DNA of 64,000 nucleotides from Providencia rettgeri (lineage in GTDB: Bacteria > Pseudomonadota > Gammaproteobacteria > Enterobacterales > Enterobacteriaceae). The notes beneath the pieces are model-generated. The model ran no database searches and was not told the origin of the DNA. It saw nothing but the letters and a program-made list of their open reading frames with translations. The stretch's first letter is position 1; every line of letters begins with the position of its first letter. The stretch is from positions 2,604,001-2,668,000 of the forward strand of contig NZ_CP163512.1 in the NCBI RefSeq assembly GCF_041075285.1. The letters are read 5' to 3'. This document shows, piece by piece, positions 37,521-48,283 of the stretch. A program made the translations under genes and the position numbers.

Positions 37521-38054
37521 TTACCTTGCTCCACGCCTACGGTTATTAAAAACAGGTCGTTGTGGTAATTTTTGTTCCTGTAAAGGCATAACTATTGGCG
37601 CGAATTCTTTCATTACACGGCGATAAACTTCGCGTTTAAAAGAAACCACCTGCCTGACAGGATACCAATAACTGACCCATCGCCAGCCATCAAATTCTGG
37701 CGATTTACTGCGCTGCACGTTTATATCGGCATCATTGCATTGAAGTTGAAGTAAAAACCAACGCTGCTTTTGCCCAATACAAACTGGTTTTGTATCCCAA
37801 CGCACCAAACGCTTGGGTAATTTGTAACGTAACCAATTACGGGTAGAAGCCAATAATCTGACATCCTTACGCTGTAGCCCAACTTCTTCGTATAACTCAC
37901 GATACATCGCTTGCTCTGGTGATTCCCCAGGATTGATACCTCCTTGAGGAAACTGCCATGAGTGCTGACCATAGCGGCGAGCCCATAAAACCTGCCCTTG
38001 CCGATTACAAATTACAATTCCTACATTCGGGCGGTAGCCATCATCATCAATCAC
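37521..38054 (-). CDS. rppH: RNA pyrophosphohydrolase RppH
   Basis: A 177-aa Nudix enzyme that converts 5'-triphosphate or diphosphate mRNA ends to monophosphate, triggering RNase E decay. The Nudix box [23 protein letters not shown] is complete (about 38-60). The start is a GTG (38054) giving [17 protein letters not shown], as in E. coli. It is followed by ptsP after 3 bp. In E. coli the other neighbour is mutH; here it is thiB, marking a synteny junction. Confidence 0.95.
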   Translation of the reverse strand: MIDDDGYRPNVGIVICNRQGQVLWARRYGQHSWQFPQGGINPGESPEQAMYRELYEEVGLQRKDVRLLASTRNWLRYKLPKRLVRWDTKPVCIGQKQRWFLLQLQCNDADINVQRSKSPEFDGWRWVSYWYPVRQVVSFKREVYRRVMKEFAPIVMPLQEQKLPQRPVFNNRRRGAR

Positions 38055-38172
38055 TCGACTACCCCAATAACCAAATTTGAAAGATACCTAATTGTTTCAC
38101 ACATACCCTAACGGGTAAACCTATATCAATACAGTTTGCAGATATGTCTGAAGTCTCTACAATAGTAAGCGT

Positions 38173-38253
38173 CTCAACGGGGTGCCAAATTTATTTTGGC
38201 TGAGAAATAACCCGTAGAACCTGATCCGGTTAATACCGGCGTAGGGATTTGAG
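38173..38253 (+). promoter_or_regulatory. TPP riboswitch (THI element)
   Basis: The conserved THI blocks are all present: CGGGGTGCC, GGCTGAGA, ACCCGTAGAACCTGAT and CCGGCGTAGGGA. P1 is CTCAA (38173-38177) with TTGAG (38249-38253). It lies in the thiB leader, like SroA upstream of E. coli thiBPQ, and binds thiamine pyrophosphate to shut down expression. Confidence 0.97.
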
Positions 38254-38316
38254 CCACCGTATGCCAACCTGCATCGGTTCACTCTCAAATCCTGTGTCAC
38301 TCTTTATTAGCGCAGG
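38245..38316 (+). promoter_or_regulatory. Riboswitch expression platform
   Basis: GGATTTGAG (38245-38253) is a perfect 9-nt complement of CTCAAATCC (38284-38292), forming an anti-P1 hairpin. CCTGTG (38291-38296) pairs with CGCAGG (38311-38316), which contains the thiB ribosome site. The two share C38291-C38292 and compete, so TPP binding to P1 would free the second hairpin to mask the ribosome site. There is no T-run, so control is probably translational. Confidence 0.7.
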
Positions 38317-38323
38317 AAAAAGC

Positions 38324-39328
38324 ATGTTTAAAAACAAAATTATAGCATCGATTTTTACCCTCAGTGCACTCAGTTTAAGCCAATTCGTATGGGCAGAAAA
38401 ACCCACCTTGACTGTCTATACCTACGACTCCTTTGCAGCACAGTGGGGACCCGGCCCGCAAATTAAACAGAATTTTGAAGCACAATGTGACTGCGAATTA
38501 AACATTGTGGCTTTAGGTGATGGCGTCGCACTATTAAACCGTTTAAGAATGGAAGGCAAAAAAAGCAAAGCTGATGTCATTTTAGGTTTAGATAATAATT
38601 TATTAGACTCCGCGGAGAAAACAGGCCTTTTTGCACCTGCCGAGATTAATACTGCGGCGCTAAAGTTACCCATTGCATGGGATAGCTCCATTTTCATTCC
38701 TTATGACTATGGCTACTTCGCATTTATTTACGACAAAAACAAAATTCAACAGCCACCAGCAAGTATGGATGCGCTATTAGATAGTAAAAATAACTGGAAA
38801 ATCATCTATCAAGATCCGCGAACCAGTACTCCAGGACTTGGATTGATGTTATGGATTGAAAAGCTGTATGGGGATAAATCCGCCGAGGCTTGGAAAAAAA
38901 TGGCAGGAAAAACCTTAACAGTGACCAAAGGTTGGAGTGAAGCATATGGTTTGTTCTTAAAAGGTGAAGGGGACTTTGTTTTAAGTTATACCTCATCGCC
39001 GGGCTACCAAATACTAAATGATAAAAAAGACAATTACGCTGCCGCCTTATTCAACGACGGTCATTATCTGCAAGTAGAAGTTGCGGCGAGATTAAAAAAC
39101 AGCCCGCAACCAGAACTTGCCAAGCAATTTTTGCAATTCGTTTTAACGCCTGAATTTCAAAGTACTTTACCGACCACTAACTGGATGTATCCGGTTATTG
39201 ATATGCCTTTACCAGACGTTTATAACCAACTGCCTCTGCCAGAAAAAGCCTTACAATTTAGCTCACAAGAAGTGGCTAAACAACGTCAAAACTGGACACG
39301 TTTATGGCAATCCGCCGTCAGTCGTTAA
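38324..39328 (+). CDS. thiB: Thiamine/TPP ABC transporter substrate-binding protein
   Basis: A 334-aa periplasmic protein that binds thiamine, TMP and TPP for ThiPQ. The ATG at 38324 lies 7 nt after GCAGG and starts a Sec signal peptide (MFKNKIIASIFTLSALSLSQFVWA^EKP). The upstream open frame runs through the riboswitch and is not coding. The type II binding-protein fold shows LTVYTYDSFAAQWGPGP, DVILGLDNNLL and FVLSYTSSPGYQ. It overlaps thiP by 25 bp. Confidence 0.94.
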   Translation: MFKNKIIASIFTLSALSLSQFVWAEKPTLTVYTYDSFAAQWGPGPQIKQNFEAQCDCELNIVALGDGVALLNRLRMEGKKSKADVILGLDNNLLDSAEKTGLFAPAEINTAALKLPIAWDSSIFIPYDYGYFAFIYDKNKIQQPPASMDALLDSKNNWKIIYQDPRTSTPGLGLMLWIEKLYGDKSAEAWKKMAGKTLTVTKGWSEAYGLFLKGEGDFVLSYTSSPGYQILNDKKDNYAAALFNDGHYLQVEVAARLKNSPQPELAKQFLQFVLTPEFQSTLPTTNWMYPVIDMPLPDVYNQLPLPEKALQFSSQEVAKQRQNWTRLWQSAVSR

Positions 39329-40908
39329 TTAACCTTTCGTTATTACCGGGGGCAATTGCTTCCGGTCTATTAATTACCATAGCGCTTCTGTGCTTTGGCG
39401 CGCTCTGGTTTTTTGCACCTGAAATCGCCATTGATGACATCATCCGCGATAGCTATTTGTGGCATGTCATCGGCTTTACCTTTTGGCAGGCATTTTTATC
39501 CGCTGTGTTTTCCGTGCTTCCCGCCATTTTCCTTGCCAGAGCACTTTATCGTCGCCGCTTTTGGGGAAGAACATTATTTATACGCCTATGTGCGATGACG
39601 CTCGTTCTCCCCGTTTTAGTCGCCGTTTTTGGCATTTTATCGGTATATGGGCAAACAGGTTGGCTTGCAAAAATTTGCCACTGGATAGGTGTGGAATACA
39701 CTTTTTCCCCCTATGGTTTAAAAGGGATTTTACTCGCGCACATTTTCTTTAATATGCCACTCGCCACCAGAATGTTGTTGCAATCCTTAGAAAATATTGC
39801 CATTGAACAACGGCAAATTACGGCACAGTTAGGTTTTAATGAGTGGCAACAGTTTAGAATTTTAGAATGGCCTTATTTACGTAGACAAATTCTGCCTACC
39901 GCCGCGCTGATCTTTATGTTGTGCTTTGCCAGTTTTGCCACCGTACTAGCCTTAGGCGGCGGTCCAGCAGCAACCACCATTGAACTGGCTATCTACCAAG
40001 CGCTGAATTATGATTTTGATCTTGGCAGGGCCGCTATTTTGGCGCTGATCCAATTATTCTTTTGTCTTGGATTGATGTTCATTTGCCAAAAGATCAACAA
40101 TTTATTTTCTGTTGGCTTTAGCCATCAGACCCAATGGGTTGATCCGGCTGATAATCTTTTTCGCCGCATCCGTGATTATCTTTTAATTATTGCAGCAATG
40201 CTGTTGTTACTTCCACCGCTGTTTGCGGTGATTTTCGATGGCTTAAATGGGCAACTTTTGTCGGTTTTACGGCAACCTGCATTATGGCAAGCGACTGGAA
40301 CATCCCTTTTTATTGCACTTTGTGCAGGTCTGCTCTGCGTTGCCCTTACCTTAATGCTGCTTTGGAGTAGCCGCGAACTGCGTTTGCGTCAAGCTGTACG
40401 ACTTGGTCAAGCCATTGAATTAAGTGGTTTAATTATTTTAGCTATGCCCGGAATCGTACTCGCCACTGGCTTTTTTATCTTGTTTAATGAAACCATCGGG
40501 TTACCCGAATCTCCCTACCCTTTGGTGATAATGACTAATGCCCTATTGGCTATTCCTTACGCCTTAAAAGTCCTAGAAAACCCGATGCGAGATACCGCAG
40601 AGCGATATAACCCACTCTGCCAATCTTTAGGCATTACAGGGTTTAACCGTTTTAAAATTGTTGAACTCAAAGCAATGCGCAAACCTATTGCTCAAGCACT
40701 GGCATTTGCTTGTGTGATTTCTGTCGGAGATTTTGGTATCGTCGCGCTGTTTGGCAATGAAAATTTCCGCACCCTTCCCTATTATTTGTACCAGCAAATT
40801 GGGGCTTACCGCACTAGCGATGGCGCTGTAACAGCAATGCTATTGTTATTACTGTGTTTTTGTTTATTTAGCATGCTTGAGCGTATTTCAGGAAAACACC
40901 ATGATTAA
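39304..40908 (+). CDS. thiP: Thiamine/TPP ABC transporter permease
   Basis: A 534-aa inner-membrane permease with two fused halves of about six helices each (12 in all). Each half carries an EAA-type loop for ThiQ: about 170-200 ([23 protein letters not shown]) and about 440-470 ([20 protein letters not shown]). It starts inside the thiB 3' end (ATG 39304, [10 protein letters not shown], like E. coli), suggesting translational coupling, and overlaps thiQ by 8 bp. Confidence 0.95.
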   Translation: MAIRRQSLINLSLLPGAIASGLLITIALLCFGALWFFAPEIAIDDIIRDSYLWHVIGFTFWQAFLSAVFSVLPAIFLARALYRRRFWGRTLFIRLCAMTLVLPVLVAVFGILSVYGQTGWLAKICHWIGVEYTFSPYGLKGILLAHIFFNMPLATRMLLQSLENIAIEQRQITAQLGFNEWQQFRILEWPYLRRQILPTAALIFMLCFASFATVLALGGGPAATTIELAIYQALNYDFDLGRAAILALIQLFFCLGLMFICQKINNLFSVGFSHQTQWVDPADNLFRRIRDYLLIIAAMLLLLPPLFAVIFDGLNGQLLSVLRQPALWQATGTSLFIALCAGLLCVALTLMLLWSSRELRLRQAVRLGQAIELSGLIILAMPGIVLATGFFILFNETIGLPESPYPLVIMTNALLAIPYALKVLENPMRDTAERYNPLCQSLGITGFNRFKIVELKAMRKPIAQALAFACVISVGDFGIVALFGNENFRTLPYYLYQQIGAYRTSDGAVTAMLLLLLCFCLFSMLERISGKHHD

Positions 40909-41605
40909 GCTGACGAAATTAGATTACCAATATGATAACCTGACGATGTCATTTGATTTTTCAGTAAAATCAGGGGAATGTGTCGCAATTATGGGGCCGA
41001 GCGGCGCAGGGAAAAGCACATTGCTAAGCTTAATCAGTGGTTTTCAATTTCCCAAAACAGGAACCATAGAACTGAATGGGCAAGACTATACCTTTAGCCC
41101 CCCCGCGCAGCGCCCAGTTTCTATGCTATTTCAAGAAAACAATTTATTCGCACATTTGACGATACGACAAAATATTGGCCTAGGTTTACAGCCAAGCTTG
41201 CGACTGAATGGGATGCAAATGCAGATAGTTGAGCAAATTGCGGATCACGTTAGCTTAACAGAGTGCTTAGATCGTTTGCCGGCACAGCTTTCCGGTGGAC
41301 AACGCCAACGTGCCGCACTGGCGCGTTGCTTGGTTCGCAATCAACCTATTTTGTTGCTTGATGAGCCATTTTCAGCCCTAGATCCTGCTCTACGCTATGA
41401 CATGCTAATGTTACTAAAACGCGTTTGTGAGGAAAAATCCATCACACTATTAATGGTCTCCCATAATGTGGATGATGCTTTACAAATCGCACCAAGAACT
41501 TTAGTCGTGGTCGATGGTGCGATTGTCTATAACGGCGATACACAGGCTTTGTTGCAAGGAGAGAGTGCAGCCTCTGCACTTCTTCGAGCCAACGACACCA
41601 ACTAA
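40901..41605 (+). CDS. thiQ: Thiamine/TPP ABC transporter ATPase
   Basis: A 234-aa ABC ATPase. Walker A is [12 protein letters not shown] (about 32-43), the signature is [15 protein letters not shown], Walker B is [12 protein letters not shown], and the H-loop is [13 protein letters not shown] 40901 ([12 protein letters not shown]) follows CAGGAAAA and fits E. coli; an upstream ATG at 40877 is in frame but gives an extra eight residues. It is the last gene of the TPP-controlled thiBPQ operon. Confidence 0.95.
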   Translation: MIKLTKLDYQYDNLTMSFDFSVKSGECVAIMGPSGAGKSTLLSLISGFQFPKTGTIELNGQDYTFSPPAQRPVSMLFQENNLFAHLTIRQNIGLGLQPSLRLNGMQMQIVEQIADHVSLTECLDRLPAQLSGGQRQRAALARCLVRNQPILLLDEPFSALDPALRYDMLMLLKRVCEEKSITLLMVSHNVDDALQIAPRTLVVVDGAIVYNGDTQALLQGESAASALLRANDTN

Positions 41606-41607
41606 TA

Positions 41608-41623
41608 CTGTATAAATTCACAC
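41608..41623. promoter_or_regulatory. LexA-like box upstream of polB
   Basis: CTGT-ATAAATTC-ACAC (41608-41623) differs from the consensus CTGT-N8-ACAG in the last base only. It lies 45 bp before the polB start, and E. coli polB (dinA) is an SOS gene with the similar box CTGTATAAAACCACAG (recalled). Confidence 0.7.
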
Positions 41624-41667
41624 CCTTGTCGTATATTATTGGGTAACTGAGCAAAACGAGTTACCCA

Positions 41668-44019
41668 ATGCACCAACCAATGACCTCTGCACAACAAGGC
41701 TTTATCTTAAGCCGGCACTGGAAAGACACCCGCCATGGTGTCGAGGTCTCCTATTGGCTGCTTACCGACACTCACCCACAAAAAGTCACCGTCCCTTATC
41801 AAAAAGCCATTGGATTTTTATCCGCTTCCAAGCTGCCTATTGTTCAACATCTCTTAGATGAACAGCCTAACGTCAGTTACCGATTACTCGAACTCTCTGA
41901 CTTTCAACGGGAAAAAGTCTACGCTATCTATTGCCAACAATATCGCCAATTACAAAATATCGAAAAAAGCTGCAAAGAATTAGGCGTTGAACTGTTCGAA
42001 GCTGATATCCGCCCTTGTGAACGCTATTTAATGGAGCGTTTTATTACGGCTCCGGTTTGGTTTTCACGTAACCTGCATGGTGAATACCTGCTTAAGCCTT
42101 GTGAAGGCTACCGTCCACGCATTAACGCGGTTTCTTTGGATATCGAAACGAGCCAACATGGTGAATTATACTCCATTGGGCTATCTGGCTGTCATGACAA
42201 CGTGGTATTTATGTTAGGTCCGGAGCAAGGCCCAGCACTAAATCCAACGTACCGTCTTGTCTATGTGAATAGCCGTCCTCAATTGCTTGATAAACTAAAT
42301 GAATGGCTGCAACAGTACGATCCTGATGCCATTATCGGCTGGAACTTGGTCCAGTTTGACTTACACATTTTGCAAAAACACGCAGAACGCTATGGCATTC
42401 CTTTGTTGTTTGGGCGGCAGGGAACAAAATTAGAATGGCGAGAACATGGTTTTAAACCAGGCGTTTTTTTCGCTTCAGCACAAGGTCGGTTAATTATTGA
42501 CGGCATCGATGCGCTCAAAAACGCGACATGGAATTTTACTTCTTTTAGTTTAGAATCTGTCTCACAAGAACTCCTTGGTGAAGGCAAAGCGATTGATACT
42601 CCTTACGACCGTATGGATGAAATTAACCGCCGCTTTGTACACGATAAACCAGCCCTCGCACACTACAATATTCAAGACTGTATTTTAGTCCATCGTATTT
42701 TTGAAAAAACCGATCTGATGGCCTTCTTACAAGAACGGTCTTCAGTGACAGGCTTAGTCCCTGATAAAATGGGGGGCTCCGTTGCGGCATTTTCCCATCT
42801 GTATATTCCGCGCTTACACCGCCTCGGTTTTGTTGCCCCAAATATAACCGAACACAAAATGCAGTTAAATCCTGGTGGATTCGTGATGGATTCTCAACCC
42901 GGGCTGTATGATTCTGTTTTAGTCCTAGACTACAAAAGCCTGTATCCCTCAATTATTCGGACCTTTTTAATCGATCCCGCAGGTATGATTGAAGGGCTTG
43001 CTCACCCTGATCCGCAACATTCAGTACCCGGTTTTCGTCAAGCGTGGTTTTCTCGTACAACCCATTGTTTGCCCGATATTGTTAGTCATATTTGGCAAGA
43101 ACGGGATAAAGCCAAAAAAGAACACAATGCCCCGCTGTCGCAAGCACTAAAAATCATTATGAATGCTTTTGCTGGTGTACTTGGTGCTGAAGGTTGCCGC
43201 TTCTTCGACCCACGTTTAACCGCATCCATTACCATGCGTGGTCATGAAATCATGCGTACAACCAAGCGATTGATTGAATCTCAAGGCTACCAAGTCATCT
43301 ATGGGGACACAGACTCGACCTTTGTTTGGCTACGTGAACAACACAGCGAGGAGCAAGCACAAAAAATTGGCTACGCACTTCGTGATTATGTCAATAATTG
43401 GTGGAAGAAGCATTTGCAAGATGAATGGCAACTTGAAGGTGTTCTGGAACTTGAATATGAAACCCATTACCGGCGTTTTCTCATGCCAACCGTACGTGGC
43501 GCTGAAATGGGCAGTAAAAAGCGTTATGCAGGTTTAAGCCAAGATAACATGGTCTTCAAAGGGCTAGAAACGATCCGCTCAGATTGGACGCCTCTGGCAC
43601 AAATTTTTCAAAAAGAGCTTTATACACGTATTTTCCATCGCCAACCGTATCGCGAATATATTCTTGAATATATCCAAAATATTCGTGCGGGTAAATTTGA
43701 TGATCGCTTAGTTTACCGTAAGCGCTTGCGTCGAAAACTTACGGATTATCAACGCAATGTACCTCCCCACGTTCGTGCTGCGCGTGCCGCTGACGACTAT
43801 AATGTCAAATTGCAACGCCCTTTGCAGTACCAAAATGGAGGGTGGATAAGCTATATCATCACATTATCGGGGCCTGAACCCCTCGAAATCGTTACCGCAA
43901 GACCGGATTACGAACACTATATTAACAAGCAAATCAAACCGATAGCTGATGCTATCTTGCCTTTTTTAGAAGATGACTTTGATACCCTCTTAACGGGTCA
44001 AATTAGCCTATTGTTTTAA
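41668..44019 (+). CDS. polB: DNA polymerase II
   Basis: A 783-aa family B polymerase used in SOS-induced translesion synthesis and replication restart. Exo motifs [18 protein letters not shown] and YNIQDC are intact. Polymerase motif [10 protein letters not shown] and motif C YGDTDSTF are present. Motif B reads [12 protein letters not shown], where E. coli has NAFYGVLG: the conserved Tyr is Ala at residue 502. It starts at ATG 41668; a second ATG four codons in is also possible. It is followed by rapA, as in E. coli. Confidence 0.95.
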   Translation: MHQPMTSAQQGFILSRHWKDTRHGVEVSYWLLTDTHPQKVTVPYQKAIGFLSASKLPIVQHLLDEQPNVSYRLLELSDFQREKVYAIYCQQYRQLQNIEKSCKELGVELFEADIRPCERYLMERFITAPVWFSRNLHGEYLLKPCEGYRPRINAVSLDIETSQHGELYSIGLSGCHDNVVFMLGPEQGPALNPTYRLVYVNSRPQLLDKLNEWLQQYDPDAIIGWNLVQFDLHILQKHAERYGIPLLFGRQGTKLEWREHGFKPGVFFASAQGRLIIDGIDALKNATWNFTSFSLESVSQELLGEGKAIDTPYDRMDEINRRFVHDKPALAHYNIQDCILVHRIFEKTDLMAFLQERSSVTGLVPDKMGGSVAAFSHLYIPRLHRLGFVAPNITEHKMQLNPGGFVMDSQPGLYDSVLVLDYKSLYPSIIRTFLIDPAGMIEGLAHPDPQHSVPGFRQAWFSRTTHCLPDIVSHIWQERDKAKKEHNAPLSQALKIIMNAFAGVLGAEGCRFFDPRLTASITMRGHEIMRTTKRLIESQGYQVIYGDTDSTFVWLREQHSEEQAQKIGYALRDYVNNWWKKHLQDEWQLEGVLELEYETHYRRFLMPTVRGAEMGSKKRYAGLSQDNMVFKGLETIRSDWTPLAQIFQKELYTRIFHRQPYREYILEYIQNIRAGKFDDRLVYRKRLRRKLTDYQRNVPPHVRAARAADDYNVKLQRPLQYQNGGWISYIITLSGPEPLEIVTARPDYEHYINKQIKPIADAILPFLEDDFDTLLTGQISLLF

Positions 44020-44402
44020 AAATTATTCTGTAACTGATGCTTTTTTAACAGGTGACGATATGCCTCAGTTGAATTACTATAACGCCCCTTTGATATCCGC
44101 ACAGCTCAACTGCACAATTAATGCGCGATAATCAGTAATACTCGTTAGAATTCAAACAGGATTACTCGCCTTATCTTTAGCGTATATCTCGCGAAGGTAA
44201 ATAAGCAATCATGGCGAGCCACTGCAATTTGATTTTATTAATGTGTATAATTAATCATCAGGTAACGACTATTTTTAACAAACTCGAATTCTTCCTGATG
44301 CAACAGCGTGTTAGTTGCATCAACACTGGGCGAAGACTCTGATAAAAATTGTCTTAATAAATCTAAGAATAACTCACAAATTTATGGAATTAAGTTAAAT
44401 CT
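44020..44402 (+). other. 383-bp polB-rapA spacer with competing hairpins
   Basis: No annotated gene. Two hairpins share bases: CATCAGG (44256-44262) with CCTGATG (44294-44300), and TGATGCAAC (44296-44304) with GTTGCATCA (44314-44322). A 23-codon ORF with an AGGTGA ribosome site runs 44060-44131 (MPQLNYYNAPLISAQLNCTI...). The rapA promoter should be here. No T-run terminator was seen. Confidence 0.5.
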
Positions 44403-47309
44403 ATGCCATTTACTCTTGGTCAACGCTGGATCAGCGATACAGAAAGCGAACTTGGATTAGGCGCCGTTGTGGCGATTGATGCCCGCATGGTGACATTGCT
44501 TTTCCCTGCAAGTGGTGAAAACCGCCTTTACTCACGCAGTGATGCGCCAATTACCCGAGTGATGTTTAATGAAGGTGATACCATTACCAGCCACGAAGGT
44601 TGGCAGCTTCAAGTTGAAAGCATTGAAGAAGATAAAGGATTATTAACTTACATCGGTACGCGTTTAGATACGCAAGAAAGCGATGTAAGCCTCAGAGAAG
44701 TGTTTCTTGATAGCAAACTGACCTTTAATAAACCACAAGATCGTTTATTTGCTGGTCAGATTGACCGTATGGATCGCTTTGCACTGCGTTTTCGTGCACG
44801 TAAATTTCAAAGCGAACAAGTTAAGCACCAAGCGACAGGTTTACGTGGTATACGCGCCAGTTTGATTCCACACCAATTACACATCGCCAATGAAGTAGGC
44901 AAGCGCCATCATCCACGTGTTTTACTTGCCGATGAGGTGGGTTTAGGAAAAACCATTGAAGCCGGAATGATCATCCACCAGCAACTTATGGCGGGTCGTG
45001 CTGAGCGCGTACTTATCATCGTTCCAGATAGCTTACAGCACCAATGGTTAGTGGAAATGCTGCGCCGCTTTAACTTACGCTTTTCACTATTTGATGATAG
45101 CCGCTATAGCGAAGCGCAACATGATAGCGATAACCCATTTGAAACCGAGCAACTCGTCCTCTGTTCACTGGATTTTGTTCGTCGTAATAAACAGCGGTTT
45201 GACCAATTAGTTGAAGCTGGCTGGGATATGATGGTAGTCGATGAAGCTCACCACCTGCAATGGAGTGAAGCCGCCCCGAGCCGCGAATATCAAGTGATTG
45301 AAACTTTAGCAGAAAGTATTCCTTCTGTGCTTCTGTTAACCGCGACGCCCGAACAACTCGGTCAAGAAAGCCATTTTGCTCGTTTACGCCTTCTCGACCC
45401 TAGCCGTTTCCACGATTACGCAGAATTCATTGCTGAGCAAAACAACTACCGCCCTGTTGCCGATGCAGTTTCATTATTGCTCTCTGGTGATAAATTAACT
45501 CATGAGCAGCAAAACTTGCTTAATGATTTGATCAAAGAGCAAGATATTGAACCATTACTGAAAGCCGCTAATCTTGAAACTGAAGATAGCGATGCAGCGC
45601 GTCAAGAACTGATCAACATGTTGATGGATAGGCACGGTACCAGCCGCCTATTGTTCAGAAATACCCGTAATGGCGTCAAAGGCTTCCCTCGTCGCGAACT
45701 GCATTCGTTAAGAATGCCATTACCTACCCAATACCAAACCGCTATTAAAGTGGCTGGTATTATGGGAACCAAGAAAGATACGGAAACTCGTGCTAAAGAG
45801 ATGCTGTATCCTGAACAAATTTACCAAGAGTTTGAAGGTGAAAATGCCACTTGGTGGAATTTCGACCCACGCGTCGAATGGTTGATGGGTTTTTTAACGG
45901 CTAATCGCCATGAAAAGGTACTGGTTATCTGCGCAAAAGCAGCAACGGCCCTGCAATTAGAGCAAGTTTTACGTGAACGGGAAGCTATCCGTGCCGCCGT
46001 CTTCCATGAAGGATTATCACTATTAGAACGCGACCGTGCTGCGGCTTACTTTGCCTCTCAAGAAGAAGGTGCTCAAGTACTACTGTGTTCTGAAATTGGT
46101 TCAGAAGGTCGTAACTTTCAGTTTGCTAACCAATTAGTGATGTTTGACCTGCCGTTTAATCCTGACCTGCTAGAACAGCGTATTGGTCGGTTAGACCGTA
46201 TCGGTCAAAGCCGTGATATCAGTATCCACGTGCCTTATCTAGAAAACACCGCGCAAGCAGTGTTGATCCGTTGGTATCACGAAGGCTTAGATGCTTTTGA
46301 GCACACCTGCCCAACAGGTCGAGCTATTTATGATAAATATTACCAGCCATTACTGCAATTTATGGCCGACCCCACCGTCACCGAAGGGTTTGATGAATTT
46401 ATCAAAACATGTCGTGAAGAACACGACAGCTTGAAATTGCAATTAGAACAAGGCCGCGACCGTTTACTTGAAATGCATTCAAACGGTGGCGAGTCAGGTA
46501 ATCTATTGGCCGAAGAAATTGGCGAAGGTGATAACGATACTGAATTGGTTAACTTTGCACTCAATCTGTTTGATATTGTTGGTATTAATCAAGAAGATAA
46601 AAGCGATAACTTGATTATTTTAACACCCTCTGACCATATGTTAGTCCCTGATTTCCCAGGACTTCCACAAGATGGCTGTACAATCACCTTTGATAGAGAG
46701 CAAGCGCTTTCCCGTGAAGATGCACAATTTATCAGCTGGGAACACCCTATCATCCGTAATGGGCTGGATTTAGTGTTATCCGGTGATACCGGTAGCTGCG
46801 CAGTGTCTTTATTGAAAAATAAAGCCTTACCGGTCGGCACGTTATTGACTGAACTGATTTATGTGGTTGAAGCACAAGCACCGAAAAACTTGCAAATCAG
46901 CCGTTTTCTACCAGCCACGCCTGTGCGCTTATTAATTGATTTAAAAGGTAATAACCTATCTTCTCAAGTTGAGTTTGAAAGTTTTAACCGTCAGTTAAAT
47001 GCCATTAACCGCCATATGGCAAGCAAACTGGTAAATGCAGTACAAAACGAAGTACATTCTGTGTTGCGTTTATCTGAACCGATGGTTGAAAAAGAAGCAA
47101 AACTACTGATTGAAAGCGCCAAAGAAGCCGCTGATAAAGCGTTAACCATGGAGCTTTCTCGTTTAGAAGCACTAAAAGCGGTTAATCCCAATATCCGTGA
47201 TGAAGAGCTTGATATCATTGAAGATGAGCGCCAACAACTGATGACCAATATCGACCAAGCAACGTGGCGTCTAGATGCCATTCGCTTAGTTATCGTGACA
47301 CATCAGTAA
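44403..47309 (+). CDS. rapA: RNA polymerase-associated ATPase RapA
   Basis: A 968-aa Swi2/Snf2 ATPase that recycles RNA polymerase stalled after transcription. An N-terminal Tudor-like region (about 1-110) precedes the helicase core: Walker [16 protein letters not shown] (about 175-189), DEAHH near 280, and the C-terminal lobe [43 protein letters not shown] motifs V/VI. Length equals E. coli RapA (968). It is flanked by polB and rluA, as in E. coli. Confidence 0.96.
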   Translation: MPFTLGQRWISDTESELGLGAVVAIDARMVTLLFPASGENRLYSRSDAPITRVMFNEGDTITSHEGWQLQVESIEEDKGLLTYIGTRLDTQESDVSLREVFLDSKLTFNKPQDRLFAGQIDRMDRFALRFRARKFQSEQVKHQATGLRGIRASLIPHQLHIANEVGKRHHPRVLLADEVGLGKTIEAGMIIHQQLMAGRAERVLIIVPDSLQHQWLVEMLRRFNLRFSLFDDSRYSEAQHDSDNPFETEQLVLCSLDFVRRNKQRFDQLVEAGWDMMVVDEAHHLQWSEAAPSREYQVIETLAESIPSVLLLTATPEQLGQESHFARLRLLDPSRFHDYAEFIAEQNNYRPVADAVSLLLSGDKLTHEQQNLLNDLIKEQDIEPLLKAANLETEDSDAARQELINMLMDRHGTSRLLFRNTRNGVKGFPRRELHSLRMPLPTQYQTAIKVAGIMGTKKDTETRAKEMLYPEQIYQEFEGENATWWNFDPRVEWLMGFLTANRHEKVLVICAKAATALQLEQVLREREAIRAAVFHEGLSLLERDRAAAYFASQEEGAQVLLCSEIGSEGRNFQFANQLVMFDLPFNPDLLEQRIGRLDRIGQSRDISIHVPYLENTAQAVLIRWYHEGLDAFEHTCPTGRAIYDKYYQPLLQFMADPTVTEGFDEFIKTCREEHDSLKLQLEQGRDRLLEMHSNGGESGNLLAEEIGEGDNDTELVNFALNLFDIVGINQEDKSDNLIILTPSDHMLVPDFPGLPQDGCTITFDREQALSREDAQFISWEHPIIRNGLDLVLSGDTGSCAVSLLKNKALPVGTLLTELIYVVEAQAPKNLQISRFLPATPVRLLIDLKGNNLSSQVEFESFNRQLNAINRHMASKLVNAVQNEVHSVLRLSEPMVEKEAKLLIESAKEAADKALTMELSRLEALKAVNPNIRDEELDIIEDERQQLMTNIDQATWRLDAIRLVIVTHQ

Positions 47310-47312
47310 GTC

Positions 47313-47350
47313 ATGGCAATAGAGCCATATAGCGATATATGGCTCGCCAT
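47313..47350. terminator. Hairpin after rapA
   Basis: GAGCCATATA (47322-47331) pairs perfectly with TATATGGCTC (47336-47345) around a GCGA tetraloop, and ATGGC (47313-47317) with GCCAT (47346-47350) extends it. It begins 4 bp after the rapA stop. No T-run follows, so it may protect the mRNA 3' end rather than terminate. Confidence 0.6.
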
Positions 47351-47415
47351 TAATCTAAAATCTACAACTTGAGTTAGCCATTTTATTACGTCCTTTTGAG
47401 TAATAAAAACAAGGT

Positions 47416-47538
47416 TACCCTAAGTAATTCGAGTTGTAGGTAGGCAGTAAGCGAAGATATTTCAGGGAGTATACATAAGTATGTGACCCGAGAAGCTGAG
47501 CGAAGCCAACCCCTGCAACTTGAAGTATGACAGGTAAT
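47416..47538. repeat. ERIC element (full length)
   Basis: A 123-bp imperfect palindrome beginning TTACCCTAAGTAATTCGAG and ending TGCAACTTGAAGTATGACAG then GTAA. The centre GGGAGTATACATAAGTATGTG corresponds to the ERIC core AGGAGCTTACATAAGTAAGTG (recalled). It fills the rapA-rluA spacer and ends immediately before the rluA ribosome site, so it becomes part of the rluA leader. Confidence 0.85.
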
Positions 47539-47541
47539 TTT

Positions 47542-48192
47542 ATGGAACCTTACAATCCGCCTCTAGATCCTTGGCTACACATACTCTACCAAGACGACCA
47601 TATTATTGTTGTCAATAAACCAAGCGGCTTACTCTCTGTACCGGGGAAAGCCTCGGAACATCATGACAGCATTATGAGCCGTATTCAGCGTGATTTCCCT
47701 GCGGCGCAATCCGTTCACCGCTTAGATATGGCCACCAGTGGGGTCATGGTCGTTGCCCTTCATAAAGCTGCTGAGCGCGAACTCAAACGTCAATTTAGAG
47801 AACGTGAGCCAAAAAAAGTCTATATTGCACGTGTTTGGGGGTATTTAGAAAAAGAAGAAGGTTTAGTTGATTTACCGCTGATTTGTGACTGGCCAAACCG
47901 ACCAAAGCAAAAAGTGTGTTTTGAAACAGGAAAATCGGCTCAAACTGAGTATCAGGTTTTGCAATATGAAGAACAAGCGACCCGCGTTAAGCTTTCACCA
48001 ATCACTGGCCGTTCACATCAACTTAGAGTCCATATGTTAGCTTTAGGTCACCCTATCCTTGGTGATCGCTTCTATGCTCACGATGAGGCCAAAGCACTAG
48101 CCCCTCGCTTACAGTTACATGCACAGGAGTTATACATCACCCATCCTGAATATGGCACACCAATGCATTTTACCTGCCAACCCGATTTTTGA
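47542..48192 (+). CDS. rluA: Dual-specificity pseudouridine synthase RluA
   Basis: A 216-aa enzyme that makes pseudouridine at 746 of 23S rRNA and 32 of several tRNAs. The catalytic motif HRLDMATSG (about 65-73) and the motif TGRSHQLRVHMLALGHPILGD are intact. I prefer ATG 47542 (MEPYNPPLDPWLHILYQDD), as in E. coli; the ATG at 47527 lies within the ERIC end. It is preceded by an ERIC element rather than by rapA-linked sequence. Confidence 0.94.
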   Translation: MEPYNPPLDPWLHILYQDDHIIVVNKPSGLLSVPGKASEHHDSIMSRIQRDFPAAQSVHRLDMATSGVMVVALHKAAERELKRQFREREPKKVYIARVWGYLEKEEGLVDLPLICDWPNRPKQKVCFETGKSAQTEYQVLQYEEQATRVKLSPITGRSHQLRVHMLALGHPILGDRFYAHDEAKALAPRLQLHAQELYITHPEYGTPMHFTCQPDF

Positions 48193-48225
48193 ATTTATTT
48201 AATCGATTGATTGCCTAATCTCCAA

Positions 48226-48279
48226 CCCCTAAATATTCGTGTTGCAGCCAACAGCGCTACGGCGCGAAATATGGCGGGG
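48226..48279. repeat. Hairpin element between rluA and djlA
   Basis: CCCC (48226-48229) with GGGG (48276-48279), ATATTCG (48233-48239) with CGAAATAT (48265-48272, one bulge), and an apical GTTG/CAAC (48241-48252). Base composition is much richer in GC than the surroundings. It probably acts as a bidirectional terminator or is a dispersed repeat of unknown family. Confidence 0.5.
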
Positions 48280-48283
48280 AAAT

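Noticed and set aside
38249..38323. 25-residue N-terminal extension of ThiB
   Set aside because: It lies in the TPP riboswitch and its expression platform, and would bury the signal peptide.
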